This document shows, one piece after another, positions 8,757 through 17,034 of a stretch of 64,000 nt of DNA. The DNA comes from Empedobacter falsenii (GTDB lineage Bacteria; Bacteroidota; Bacteroidia; Flavobacteriales; Weeksellaceae): contig NZ_JAAGKM010000015.1 in the NCBI RefSeq assembly GCF_019308355.1, positions 1-64,000 of the forward strand, read 5' to 3'. Positions within the stretch are counted from its first letter, which is position 1; every line of letters starts with the position of its first letter. Below the pieces are notes generated by a model, which saw only the letters and a list, made by a program, of their open reading frames with translations, did no database searches and was not told the origin of the DNA. The position numbers were made by a program, and so were the translations under genes.

Positions 8757-10244
8757 ATGCAAGAAGAATACATTAAATTAATTTTTGGGTTAAAACTAAA
8801 ACAAGTAAGAATGGCTAAAGATTTGTCATTGTTTAAGTTATCTAAGTTAACTGGACTTTCGAAATCGTATTTGAATGAGATCGAAAAAGGTAAAAAATAT
8901 CCAAAAACTGATAAAATTGTTGCTCTTGCCGAAGCGTTGGAAATTCCTTATGATGAGATAGTTTCTTTAAAATTGGATAAGAATTTAGCGCCAGTCGCTG
9001 AGATTCTACAATCAAATTTATTGCAAGAAATTCCTTTGGAACTCTTCGGAATTGAAGAAAGAGATTTAATTGAGATCATTTCTAACGCACCAATGAAGGT
9101 AAATGCGTTCATTTCTACGTTGATTGAAATAGGTAATAATTACAATCTTACACGCGAAAGTTTTTTCTTGGCTTCGTTGAGGTCTTTTCAGGAAGCAAAT
9201 GATAATTATTTCCCTGAAATTGAAAAATCTGCAAAGAGTTTTTTACAAGAATATTTGATTGAATCAGAAGATTTTGTAAAAAATGAAACGATGGAAGAAA
9301 TTCTGAAAGAAGAATATAATTATACCATTCTTTATGAAGATTTCACTTCGTTAGGAGGGAAGGATTTAGCGAAATTACGTTCTATTTTTATCAAAGAGAA
9401 AAAGCTGTTGTATATCAATATTAATTCTGACAATGATCAAAAACGATTTATTTTAGCGAAAGAATTAGGCTATAATTATCTTGATTTGAAGGAACGTTTG
9501 TATACATTTTCGTGGGCAAGTTTTGATAATTTTGATCAATTGTTAAACAATTTTTATGCATCTTATTTTGCTGGAGCTTTGTTGTTACCAGAAGAAAAAC
9601 TGTTGAAGGATATGCAGAATTTGTTTGCTATAGAGCATCATGATTTGTCTAAATTTCAAGAAATTCTTGGAAAATATACCGAATCACCTGAAACGGTTTA
9701 TCAACGAATGACAAATTTGTTACCCAAACATTTTAATATTCGTGATTTGTTTTTCTTGCGTTTGTCAGCAAAAGTTGGTTCAAATTCATATAAATTAACG
9801 AAAGAACTTCACCTTAATCAACAACAATCGCCACAAGCAAATGAAACGGATGAGCATTATTGTCGTCGTTGGGTTTCGTTAAATGTTTTGAAAGAATTGG
9901 AAAAACATCAAGATGATCATCATGAGATTTCTGCACAAATTTCGTTGTATCCGTTCAATAATAATCAAAAATATTATGTGATTTCTTCAGCAACGAAAGA
10001 TCCATTTAATCCAAATTATTTACGAAGCGTAACGATAGGTGTGTTGTACAAATCAGCTCAACGTAAAGTTAAATTTATGAATGCCCCATCAATTCCTGTA
10101 AAAGAAGTTGCGGTTACGTGTGAAAATTGTGGTATGAAAGACTGTGCAGAACGTGTTGCTGAACCAATTCGTTTTGAAAAAGATATCCGAAATAAACGAT
10201 TAAATGTTACGATTAATGATTTTATAAAAGAGCAGAGTAAGTAA
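8757..10244 (+). CDS. RamB-like XRE-family regulator with ImmA/IrrE-like and DUF2083-type regions
   Basis: A 495-residue regulator. An N-terminal XRE helix-turn-helix spans about residues 10-68 (LSKLTGLSKSYLNEIEKGKK). A middle region resembles ImmA/IrrE domains, but the zinc-protease HExxH is replaced by KELGY (about 235-239), so it should be non-proteolytic. The C-terminal part carries a conserved cysteine cluster CENCGMKDC (about 455-463). This architecture is that of short-chain acyl-CoA-sensing regulators such as RamB, which controls aceA/aceB in Corynebacterium. Divergence from aceBA, with a palindrome between, supports the same job here. The effector and the direction of control are inferred. 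Confidence 0.85.
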   Translation: MQEEYIKLIFGLKLKQVRMAKDLSLFKLSKLTGLSKSYLNEIEKGKKYPKTDKIVALAEALEIPYDEIVSLKLDKNLAPVAEILQSNLLQEIPLELFGIEERDLIEIISNAPMKVNAFISTLIEIGNNYNLTRESFFLASLRSFQEANDNYFPEIEKSAKSFLQEYLIESEDFVKNETMEEILKEEYNYTILYEDFTSLGGKDLAKLRSIFIKEKKLLYININSDNDQKRFILAKELGYNYLDLKERLYTFSWASFDNFDQLLNNFYASYFAGALLLPEEKLLKDMQNLFAIEHHDLSKFQEILGKYTESPETVYQRMTNLLPKHFNIRDLFFLRLSAKVGSNSYKLTKELHLNQQQSPQANETDEHYCRRWVSLNVLKELEKHQDDHHEISAQISLYPFNNNQKYYVISSATKDPFNPNYLRSVTIGVLYKSAQRKVKFMNAPSIPVKEVAVTCENCGMKDCAERVAEPIRFEKDIRNKRLNVTINDFIKEQSK

Positions 10245-10264
10245 TATTATCTACCGTAAAATAT

Positions 10265-10297
10265 AAAGGAAAACTTAAATTAAGTTTTCCTTTTTTT
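10265..10297 (+). terminator. Terminator of the ace regulator gene
   Basis: AAAGGAAAACTT pairs with AAGTTTTCCTTT across a very short loop and is followed by T residues. It is convergent with the small gene ending at 10302 and can serve both strands. Confidence 0.85.
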
Positions 10298-10301
10298 ATG
10301 T

Positions 10302-10547
10302 TTAATCTAAATATTCTAATCTATTTTCAACTAATATTACATGATGTTGAAGCGAAAATGTGTTTCCTCTTTCTATGGTTGTGCAATCAAAATTACGGTA
10401 TTGTAATTCGTTGAATAATGTTTTGACATAACATCTTCTTGCAGAATTCCAAGAACTGTTTCCTACATTTTGATTAAAGCGTTCGATTAATTCGTTGTCA
10501 GTTAATTCACGAAATAATACGACAAATTCATTTTTTAGATTTTCCAT
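10302..10547 (-). CDS. Small conserved-looking protein of unknown function, 81 residues
   Basis: I do not recognise the family. The product is soluble and charged (begins MENLKNEFV, ends with ENRLEYLD), with a Trp-containing segment NSSWNSARRCYVKTLFNEL and two cysteines; there is no signal peptide or membrane segment. It looks like a compact helical protein. It is flanked by terminators on both sides, so it is its own transcription unit, with an unusual G+C-rich, structured leader upstream (10579-10695). A 28-codon reading frame overlaps its start by 13 bases. Confidence 0.65.
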   Translation of the reverse strand: MENLKNEFVVLFRELTDNELIERFNQNVGNSSWNSARRCYVKTLFNELQYRNFDCTTIERGNTFSLQHHVILVENRLEYLD

Positions 10548-10621
10548 TGTTTTAATTTTTTAATGATAAAAACAACAGGATAGAGTGGAGAATAACCTTT
10601 TATTTTGGCGTTTGCCCTCAT
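10535..10621 (-). CDS. Possible 28-codon upstream frame overlapping the 81-residue gene
   Basis: The ATG at 10621 opens a frame of 28 codons (begins MRANAKIKGY, ends QWKI) that stops at 10535, 13 bases inside the next gene. The same frame stays open upstream to about 10726 without any ATG, GTG or TTG. Its composition (NRAKTALRWYRMRAN and so on) looks protein-like. It could be a leader peptide, a gene with a non-standard start, or a decayed coding sequence. Confidence 0.3.
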   Translation of the reverse strand: MRANAKIKGYSPLYPVVFIIKKLKQWKI

Positions 10622-10695
10622 TCTATACCACCGTAGCGCGGTTTTGGCTCGGTTGGTGTTCTGATTTTTCAGAAACTCCTGATGATTGATAGAGT
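10579..10695 (-). ncRNA. Structured G+C-rich element upstream of the 81-residue gene
   Basis: Two hairpins lie side by side. The first joins ACCACCG (10627-10633) with CGGTTGGT (10650-10657), one bulged base, and continues through AGC/GCT inside. The second is TTCTGA/TCAGAA (10659-10674). The block is bounded by direct repeats GATAGAGT at 10579-10586 and 10688-10695. On the minus strand, TTTG and TATATTTA about 17 bases apart lie just upstream, so it may be the 5' leader of the 81-residue gene. A cis-regulatory RNA, an sRNA or a remnant of a small mobile piece are all possible. Confidence 0.4.
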
Positions 10696-10723
10696 AAATA
10701 TAGGCATAAATTTTAAAAACAAA

Positions 10724-10749
10724 AAAAGGAACTCAAAAAAGTTCCTTTT
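10724..10749. terminator. Terminator of the ABC-F gene
   Basis: AAAAGGAACT (10724-10733) pairs with AGTTCCTTTT (10740-10749) around a six-base loop. T runs lie on both sides. It sits 9 bases after the stop of the minus-strand ABC-F gene. Confidence 0.85.
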
Positions 10750-10757
10750 CAATATTT

Positions 10758-12647
10758 TTATTCGGATAATTCTAACCAACGGAATTCTTTTTCCTCTAAT
10801 TCATCTACAATTTTTTGTAGTTCATCTCCAATAGTTGCGATTTTGTCATAACCTAAATTTGGGTCGGAAAGTAAATTTGTTAATTCTTCTTTTTTGGCTT
10901 CAAGAATTGGTAAAGATTTATTAATTTCTTCTAATTCTCGTTGTTCTTTAAACGATAATTTTCTTGGTTTGGCTTCTTTTATTTTTTCTTTTGATTCTAC
11001 TTTTTCTTGAATTGAAATTTCTTTTTCAGCTTTTTTATCTTCTGACTCAGGTTTATTTTTATTTTCTATATGATATTCGGTATACGTTCCCATATAACGA
11101 GAAACTTTTCCTTCGCCTTCGAAAATCATTAATTCATCAACCACTTTATCCATAAAATATCTATCGTGGGAAACAACTAATAAACAACCTTGATATTCTT
11201 CTAAGAAACTTTCAAGAACCGTCAAAGTTGGTAAATCTAAATCGTTTGTTGGCTCATCGAGAATCAAAAAGTTAGGATTTTTATACAAAATTGCTAATAA
11301 TTGCAGACGTTTTTTCTCTCCACCACTCAACTTTGAGATAAAAGTATGTTGTTGTTCTGGCGTAAACAAAAACATTTCTAAGAATTGCTCTGCACGCATT
11401 TCTTTTCCATTTGCAAGCGGGAAAAAATCGGCAATATCTTTCACAAATTCTATGACGCGCTCATCTTCTTTGAAATCAATTCCATCTTGTTTGAAATGTC
11501 CAATATTTAAGGTTTCTCCACGTTCAATTGTTCCAGAATCCATAGTTTCGATTCCTTCTAACATTTTTAGGAAAGTCGTTTTACCAACTCCATTTTTTCC
11601 AACTAAACCAATTTTTCCACCACGAGCGAAAATATATGAGAAATCATCTAAAATTTTCTTTTGACCAAATGCTTTCGAAACATGTTCCATTTCGATGATT
11701 TTTTGACCCAAACGCGTCATTACCATCTCTAATTTTACTTGTTGATCGACAATTTTATGTTTAGCTACTTTTTCGGTATCATAAAACGCGTCAATACGAG
11801 ATTTAGACTTTGTTGTACGCGCTTGTGGTTGACGACGCATCCACTCAATCTCTTTACGATAAAGGTTTTTCGCTTTGTCAATTGTTGCATTTTGATTTTC
11901 GATACGCAATGCTTTGTTCGTAATATAAGTTTCGTAATTTCCCGAATGTACATACAATGTTTTGTCCTCCATTTCGAGAATTTTGGTACAAATTGCATCT
12001 AAGAAATAACGATCGTGCGTAACCAAAATCAATGTTTTGTTTTCTTTGTTCAAGAAATATTCAAGCCATTCCACCATTTCTATATCCAGATGGTTGGTAG
12101 GCTCATCTAAAATTAAAAGAACATATCCAGTTTCGAAACTTAAATCAATCAAAAACTTCGCTAAAGAAATACGTTTACGCTGACCACCAGAAAGTTTTCC
12201 AATTTTTTGATCCAAGAAATCAATCTTCAATTTTGATAAAATTTCTTTGATTGTTGGCTCAACTTTCCATGCATCTAAAACATCCATTTTTCCCATTAAA
12301 TCAATTAAATCAGGATTTGTTGGGTCATTTTCGATCATGTTTTCATATTGACGAACAACATCTAAAACTTCATTCGAATGATTGAAAATATATTCTTCAC
12401 TTTTCAAGTTTTCGTCAAAGTCATCACTTTGATCCAACATCAAGATTTTAACACCTTTATTTGGACGAACTTCGCCAGAATCGGCAGTTTCTAATCCAGC
12501 TAAAATTTTAAGTAAAGTAGATTTTCCACTTCCATTTTTTGCTACGAATGCGATTTGGTCTCCTTCATTTACATGAAAATTTACATCTTCAAATAAAGTT
12601 CTGATTCCGTATGATTTGGTTAGATTTTCAACTGTAAGAAAATTCAT
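10758..12647 (-). CDS. ABC-F family ATPase (Uup-like)
   Basis: A 629-residue soluble protein with two ABC nucleotide-binding domains and no membrane segment. Walker A motifs are AKNGSGKST (37-44) and GKNGVGKTT (second domain, about 357). The signatures are LSGGQRKR and LSGGEKKR, and the Walker B/D-loop motifs are LDEPTNHLD and LDEPTNDLD. A charged linker joins the domains, and a C-terminal coiled coil (about 545-629) is typical of the Uup branch, which acts on ribosomes and branched DNA rather than on transport. It starts 36 bases downstream of the ABC-2 permease on the same strand, so it may be co-transcribed. Function as that permease's ATPase is unlikely by family. Confidence 0.92.
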   Translation of the reverse strand: MNFLTVENLTKSYGIRTLFEDVNFHVNEGDQIAFVAKNGSGKSTLLKILAGLETADSGEVRPNKGVKILMLDQSDDFDENLKSEEYIFNHSNEVLDVVRQYENMIENDPTNPDLIDLMGKMDVLDAWKVEPTIKEILSKLKIDFLDQKIGKLSGGQRKRISLAKFLIDLSFETGYVLLILDEPTNHLDIEMVEWLEYFLNKENKTLILVTHDRYFLDAICTKILEMEDKTLYVHSGNYETYITNKALRIENQNATIDKAKNLYRKEIEWMRRQPQARTTKSKSRIDAFYDTEKVAKHKIVDQQVKLEMVMTRLGQKIIEMEHVSKAFGQKKILDDFSYIFARGGKIGLVGKNGVGKTTFLKMLEGIETMDSGTIERGETLNIGHFKQDGIDFKEDERVIEFVKDIADFFPLANGKEMRAEQFLEMFLFTPEQQHTFISKLSGGEKKRLQLLAILYKNPNFLILDEPTNDLDLPTLTVLESFLEEYQGCLLVVSHDRYFMDKVVDELMIFEGEGKVSRYMGTYTEYHIENKNKPESEDKKAEKEISIQEKVESKEKIKEAKPRKLSFKEQRELEEINKSLPILEAKKEELTNLLSDPNLGYDKIATIGDELQKIVDELEEKEFRWLELSE

Positions 12648-12682
12648 GGTTTATTATCTGTTTTGTAAATTAAAAAAAGATG

Positions 12683-13864
12683 CTAAATCTTTTCTGTTTC
12701 GATTTGTTTCATCGATTGTTTAGCTTTTCTTATTTTAACGATTAGAATAGCCAAAGATAAGACAAAGCAAATACTTCCTATTACAATTAGATTATTTAAA
12801 TGTGGTTGAATTAACGCAGGATCGCCTTTTTCGATGAAAAGTATTCGGAATATTTTCAAATAATGTGTTAATGGAATGCAATCTGCAATTGCTTGAATCC
12901 ATTTTGGCATTTGACTTAAAGGCCATGTAAATCCACTTAAAATGAAACTTGGTGTTGCAACAACCATCAAAACTTCGGTTGCTTTTAGTTGGCTTGGAAG
13001 GAGAATGCTGACTAAAAATCCTAAAAAGCAAACGGCTAAAATGAATGCAAGAGAAGAAGTGAAAAATGGCCAAAATTCGGTTTCTAATTTCATATCATAA
13101 AACATCCCAAATCCATAATATAAAAGATAAATGAATATTGACATAAAAATATAAGGAAACGTTTTTACAAATAGTATTTTGAATGGATTTGATGCTTTAG
13201 AAACTAATTCTTTAAAAGTGCCTGTTTCAAATTCTTGAGCAAATGACAATGCTAAGCCTAATAATAAAACTTGTTGAAATACAGTTAATAAAACTCCAGG
13301 AAGCATGAAATACAAGTAGTTTCCACTTCGTATATTTTGTCTTATCATTGTTGATTTAAATGGCTCATAATTTTGAGCTGCTGCAAATTCAGGAACGCCT
13401 TTTTTCTGTAGTGATTGAATTGTTATACCAGCTTTCATTGTTCCTAATACTGTTGCTACTGCAATAGAAGCGGTATTTGATGTTAATGTATTAGAAGCAT
13501 TAACAAAATATACAATTTCAGGATTTTTCTGTTGTAGTATGTCTGATTGAAAATTTCTAGGAATAACAAGAACAACATCTGCACCATTTTTTAATGCAAT
13601 ATCTTTGGTATTGAATGTGGAAGGTAATATTTCAGCTACCTTTAATGATTCATTATCATCAATCATTTGTATAACCTTTTGACTAGTTGTTGTATTGTCT
13701 TCATCAACAATAACAATTGGTAAATTAGTTACACTCCCTTTTTTATATACATTTCCTATTAATACACCATATAATATTGGCGCTCCAATGAATAGAACAG
13801 GGAGAACAGGATTTTTAAAAAAAAGTTTGAATTCTCGAATAATTAAATGAAATATATTTTTCAT
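12683..13864 (-). CDS. ABC-2 type efflux permease
   Basis: A 393-residue inner-membrane protein with one N-terminal helix (about 17-38), a large extracytoplasmic domain (about 40-185) and five C-terminal helices (from about 186), the YhhJ/YbhR layout. The segment FAQEFETGTFKEL is the conserved coupling-helix region of ABC-2 permeases. It is the last gene of a lipoprotein, TolC, HlyD, permease set, spaced 7 bases from hlyD. No dedicated ABC ATPase gene lies in the operon, and only one permease is present where the family usually has two. Confidence 0.88.
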   Translation of the reverse strand: MKNIFHLIIREFKLFFKNPVLPVLFIGAPILYGVLIGNVYKKGSVTNLPIVIVDEDNTTTSQKVIQMIDDNESLKVAEILPSTFNTKDIALKNGADVVLVIPRNFQSDILQQKNPEIVYFVNASNTLTSNTASIAVATVLGTMKAGITIQSLQKKGVPEFAAAQNYEPFKSTMIRQNIRSGNYLYFMLPGVLLTVFQQVLLLGLALSFAQEFETGTFKELVSKASNPFKILFVKTFPYIFMSIFIYLLYYGFGMFYDMKLETEFWPFFTSSLAFILAVCFLGFLVSILLPSQLKATEVLMVVATPSFILSGFTWPLSQMPKWIQAIADCIPLTHYLKIFRILFIEKGDPALIQPHLNNLIVIGSICFVLSLAILIVKIRKAKQSMKQIETEKI

Positions 13865-13871
13865 CTTTTTT

Positions 13872-14855
13872 CTATTTTGTAGTTAAATCTAACAATACAT
13901 TAGCTTGAGTAAATAATTGAGCAGCTGCTTTTACATCAGTTGGCACAACTTTAATTTCATATAATGATTGTTGTTGATTAACATCAGGATAAGGTGTATT
14001 AATATTTGCATAAGAGCTTAAAGCTTTTATATATACAATTTTTCCTTTTAATTTAAGATTGTTTTTATAAGGGACAGTTATTGTAACTATTTGGTCTTTT
14101 TTTACTTTTCCAGCTAAGTTTTCTGGAATAGAAAAACGGAAAAAAGTTGTTTGATCTAATATTCCACTTGCAATTGCATATCCAGCAGATGCCAATTCAC
14201 CAACTCTTAAGTTAATTGTTTCAATTGTCATATCTTGTTGAGCTTTGACATTTTTTTCATCATCAGCAACACCAACTTCTTTTAATGCTCCTAATGCTCT
14301 TTCTTTTTGCCCTAAAGCCATATGCTGTTGTTCTATACGAGCTCCATCTTCAGCTTCAGTTAATTCAGCAACTGCTGCTATATATTGATTTTTAGCTCCT
14401 TGATATTTAGTGTAAACTTCATCATAAGTTTGCTGAGGAACTAAACTATCTCTAAGCATATTTTTAAGACGTTTATTAGATTTTTCTGCAAAGTCTAATT
14501 GTTCTTTTAAGGCATTAACCTTAGCTCTCAATTGTTTGATTTGATTGTTTGTAGCGCCTTTTTTCGCCATTTCGTATTGAGCATCTGCAGAGTATACAGC
14601 TCCTTCAGCTTGACTTTTTTTAGCATCAACTTCAGGAAGTTCTAGAATAAATAGAGTTTGTCCTTCTTTTACTTGATCACCTTCATGTATTAAAGATTCT
14701 TTTATTCTTCCAGGTATTTTAGTGACAACAGAAATTTGATCTCTTTCTACTTTTCCTTGAAAAATAGATTGTTCTGTAGTAGTATCTGAAGATTTACAAT
14801 TTGATAATAATAAAATTCCAGTAATTGTATATATATAAGGTAAAATAGTTTTCAT
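13872..14855 (-). CDS. HlyD-family membrane fusion lipoprotein
   Basis: A 327-residue periplasmic adaptor. A lipoprotein signal ends in LLSNC, with lipidated Cys20. A biotinyl-lipoyl-like region (IPGRIKESLIHEGDQVKEGQ, about 49-68) is interrupted by a long helical hairpin (about 80-195) and followed by a beta-barrel domain. It would bridge the ABC-2 permease to the TolC protein encoded one base upstream. The substrate is unknown; siblings of this type export drugs, dyes or bile-salt-like compounds. Confidence 0.9.
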   Translation of the reverse strand: MKTILPYIYTITGILLLSNCKSSDTTTEQSIFQGKVERDQISVVTKIPGRIKESLIHEGDQVKEGQTLFILELPEVDAKKSQAEGAVYSADAQYEMAKKGATNNQIKQLRAKVNALKEQLDFAEKSNKRLKNMLRDSLVPQQTYDEVYTKYQGAKNQYIAAVAELTEAEDGARIEQQHMALGQKERALGALKEVGVADDEKNVKAQQDMTIETINLRVGELASAGYAIASGILDQTTFFRFSIPENLAGKVKKDQIVTITVPYKNNLKLKGKIVYIKALSSYANINTPYPDVNQQQSLYEIKVVPTDVKAAAQLFTQANVLLDLTTK

Positions 14856-14856
14856 G

Positions 14857-16245
14857 TTAGTTTAAAATTTTATTCAATAATTCGCCTGATGTATGTAATA
14901 TCTCGTATGTTTTTGATCGTTGATCTAAAATTTGTGAGTAATAACCTAAATTAGCTTTGTAATAATCATTCTCAGCAGATAATCTTTCTGTTACATCAAT
15001 TAATCCTTGTTCAAATCTTTTAGATGCAATATCAAGATTGTTTGTTGCAACAGTATTTTGCTGTTCATTTACTTTAAGTTTTTCATTAGAAGTTTCATAA
15101 TCAATTTTATTTTTCTTTAGAAGAAGGTTTAACTTTTCTTTAGTGTCTTCAAGTTTATTTTCATTGATTTTTATATCAGATTTTACTTGATAAAGTTTAT
15201 TTTTATGTTGTCCTCCATCAAATATTTCCCATTTTGCTCCAACACCTACAAGAATATTTGGAAAAAAAGTTAATTGATTAACTTTTAAGTTTACATCCTT
15301 ATTGTTTTCGCCAGCGTTTCTTAGATTCATTCTTTGTCCAAAAATAGAGGAGTAATTACTATTTGCAAATGCAAAAACTTGAGGTAGATGAGCTCCTTTT
15401 TCCTTTTTGTATAGAAACTCATAAGCTTTTATAGAATGTTCTAGAGCTTTTATTTCTTGTTTATTTTCTAGTGAATATTCATTAGAAAATAAATCAATTG
15501 GAGATAAGTTATAATGGATGATTTCTAAATTATCTGTAGGAAGATGAGTTAAAGTAGTTAATTTATCATACAATAATTTTTTTGTTCCGTTTAACTCTAT
15601 TTGTTTAGTTTCTAATTCTAATAAAGCAAGTTTTATTTTTTCTCTATCATAAGGTATTGCTAATCCATTTTGTATTGCTTTTTGAACTTTTAAATGTTCT
15701 TTATTTAACCTTTTAGAAGAACTATTTATTAATTCTTGTATTTTATCTAACAACATGATTTGATCAAAAGTTTGTATAACATCTTTAGCTATACTTTCTT
15801 TTTCTGATTCAGCTAAATAATCAAAAGCTACATTTTTTTCTTCGATTGCTTTTATAGCATTTGGTATTTGTAAACCAGAAAATATAACTTGTTTAGCATT
15901 TACACCAATAGATCCAATAAACATAGAAGTGTTAAAGTTTTGATTTTCTTCAAAAAGTATAATTCCTAAGTGATCTAATGATTTTGTAGGTATATCTATT
16001 GTTCCATTTGAATAGAAAAAACTTCCAAGTGCTAAGGCAGAGACATCAGGTTTTAATTTTCCTTTTATTTCTTCCATTTGGAATTTATTTTTTTCTATTT
16101 CTAAAAACTTATTTTTAATGCCATAATTTGTTTCAATAGCATTAATAATAGGAGCTTTAAGTTGTGGATTTATAATATCTTGGGAATAACCAATTTGACT
16201 TAAAGTTATACTTGAAAAAAAACTCCAAAATAAATTTTTTAACAT
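14857..16245 (-). CDS. TolC-family outer-membrane efflux protein
   Basis: A 462-residue protein with an N-terminal signal (about 1-21) and the repeated long-helix pattern of outer-membrane efflux ducts. The conserved tail region with KRFEQGLIDVTERLSAENDYYKA is at about 411-433. It is the outer component of the tripartite exporter with the HlyD and permease genes directly downstream (1-base gap to hlyD). Codon use is markedly AT-rich, like the lipoprotein gene in front of it. Confidence 0.9.
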   Translation of the reverse strand: MLKNLFWSFFSSITLSQIGYSQDIINPQLKAPIINAIETNYGIKNKFLEIEKNKFQMEEIKGKLKPDVSALALGSFFYSNGTIDIPTKSLDHLGIILFEENQNFNTSMFIGSIGVNAKQVIFSGLQIPNAIKAIEEKNVAFDYLAESEKESIAKDVIQTFDQIMLLDKIQELINSSSKRLNKEHLKVQKAIQNGLAIPYDREKIKLALLELETKQIELNGTKKLLYDKLTTLTHLPTDNLEIIHYNLSPIDLFSNEYSLENKQEIKALEHSIKAYEFLYKKEKGAHLPQVFAFANSNYSSIFGQRMNLRNAGENNKDVNLKVNQLTFFPNILVGVGAKWEIFDGGQHKNKLYQVKSDIKINENKLEDTKEKLNLLLKKNKIDYETSNEKLKVNEQQNTVATNNLDIASKRFEQGLIDVTERLSAENDYYKANLGYYSQILDQRSKTYEILHTSGELLNKILN

Positions 16246-16299
16246 ATAATTATTTTTTTTAAATCTTTTATAACAAAAACTAGACCAATTAAAAGAAAT

Positions 16300-16974
16300 T
16301 TAATATTTTTTATCAATAAGATTTATTGTTTCATTTAAAGATTCTTTTATCATTTTTTGTAAATAATCAGTTGTAATTTTATTAATATCTTTATCAAAAT
16401 ATTTCGTTCCTCCAGCAGTTTCACTATACTTTAAAGTTTTATTTTTAAGATCTAAAATATTAATATAGACATATGTTTTTGCGATGTATTTCTGTTTGTT
16501 GGCAGGATCATAATCAAGACCCGATTTTACATTAATCAAAACTAAATCATCTTGATTAATCGCTTTTTTTAAATCATTAAATTTAACTTGATTTACATTT
16601 TCCTTTGTGATTAATTCATTCGGGACTAACTTTTTATCAAATTTATCAATCATTTGATAAGTATATTTGTTATCGTTTAATATTTTTTCAGATTTATCAC
16701 GAATTATTTTTACAATATCAAATTTAGAATTTATTTGTTTAAGCTGATTTTCAATTGATTTTGAATCAATGCTTTGATCTAAATTTTGAGAATTATAATC
16801 GAAAAAACCAAGGGAATCTACATTAATCAGAACACCAACTTTATTTACAGGAACATCTAAAGCACTTTCGTAAGTTACCGTATTAAGTGCTAATTCTTTT
16901 GGAGCTTCTTTTTTTTGCTCGCAAGATTGGGTAGAAAACAATACCCAAACAATAAAATAAACTAATTTTTTCAT
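16300..16974 (-). CDS. Lipoprotein of unknown function at the head of the exporter operon
   Basis: A 224-residue protein. The signal peptide ends in a lipobox-like STQSC with Cys18. The mature part is charged and mixed alpha/beta, with repeated Lys/Asp/Asn-rich segments and no motif I recognise. It is 54 bases upstream of tolC and probably the first gene of that transcript. A weak TACCTTTA -7-like box lies about 25 bases before its start. The context suggests an accessory factor for the exporter or its stress signal, which is inference only. Confidence 0.75.
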   Translation of the reverse strand: MKKLVYFIVWVLFSTQSCEQKKEAPKELALNTVTYESALDVPVNKVGVLINVDSLGFFDYNSQNLDQSIDSKSIENQLKQINSKFDIVKIIRDKSEKILNDNKYTYQMIDKFDKKLVPNELITKENVNQVKFNDLKKAINQDDLVLINVKSGLDYDPANKQKYIAKTYVYINILDLKNKTLKYSETAGGTKYFDKDINKITTDYLQKMIKESLNETINLIDKKY

Positions 16975-17034
16975 ACACTATCCTATTACCTCTTTAAAGG
17001 TAGTGATTTATAATGTTTTATAATAAAATTATTG

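Noticed and set aside
10758-12647. ABC-F protein as the missing ATPase of the adjacent ABC-2 permease
   Set aside because: Two fused ABC domains with a Uup-type coiled coil act on ribosomes or DNA; family knowledge argues against a transport role.
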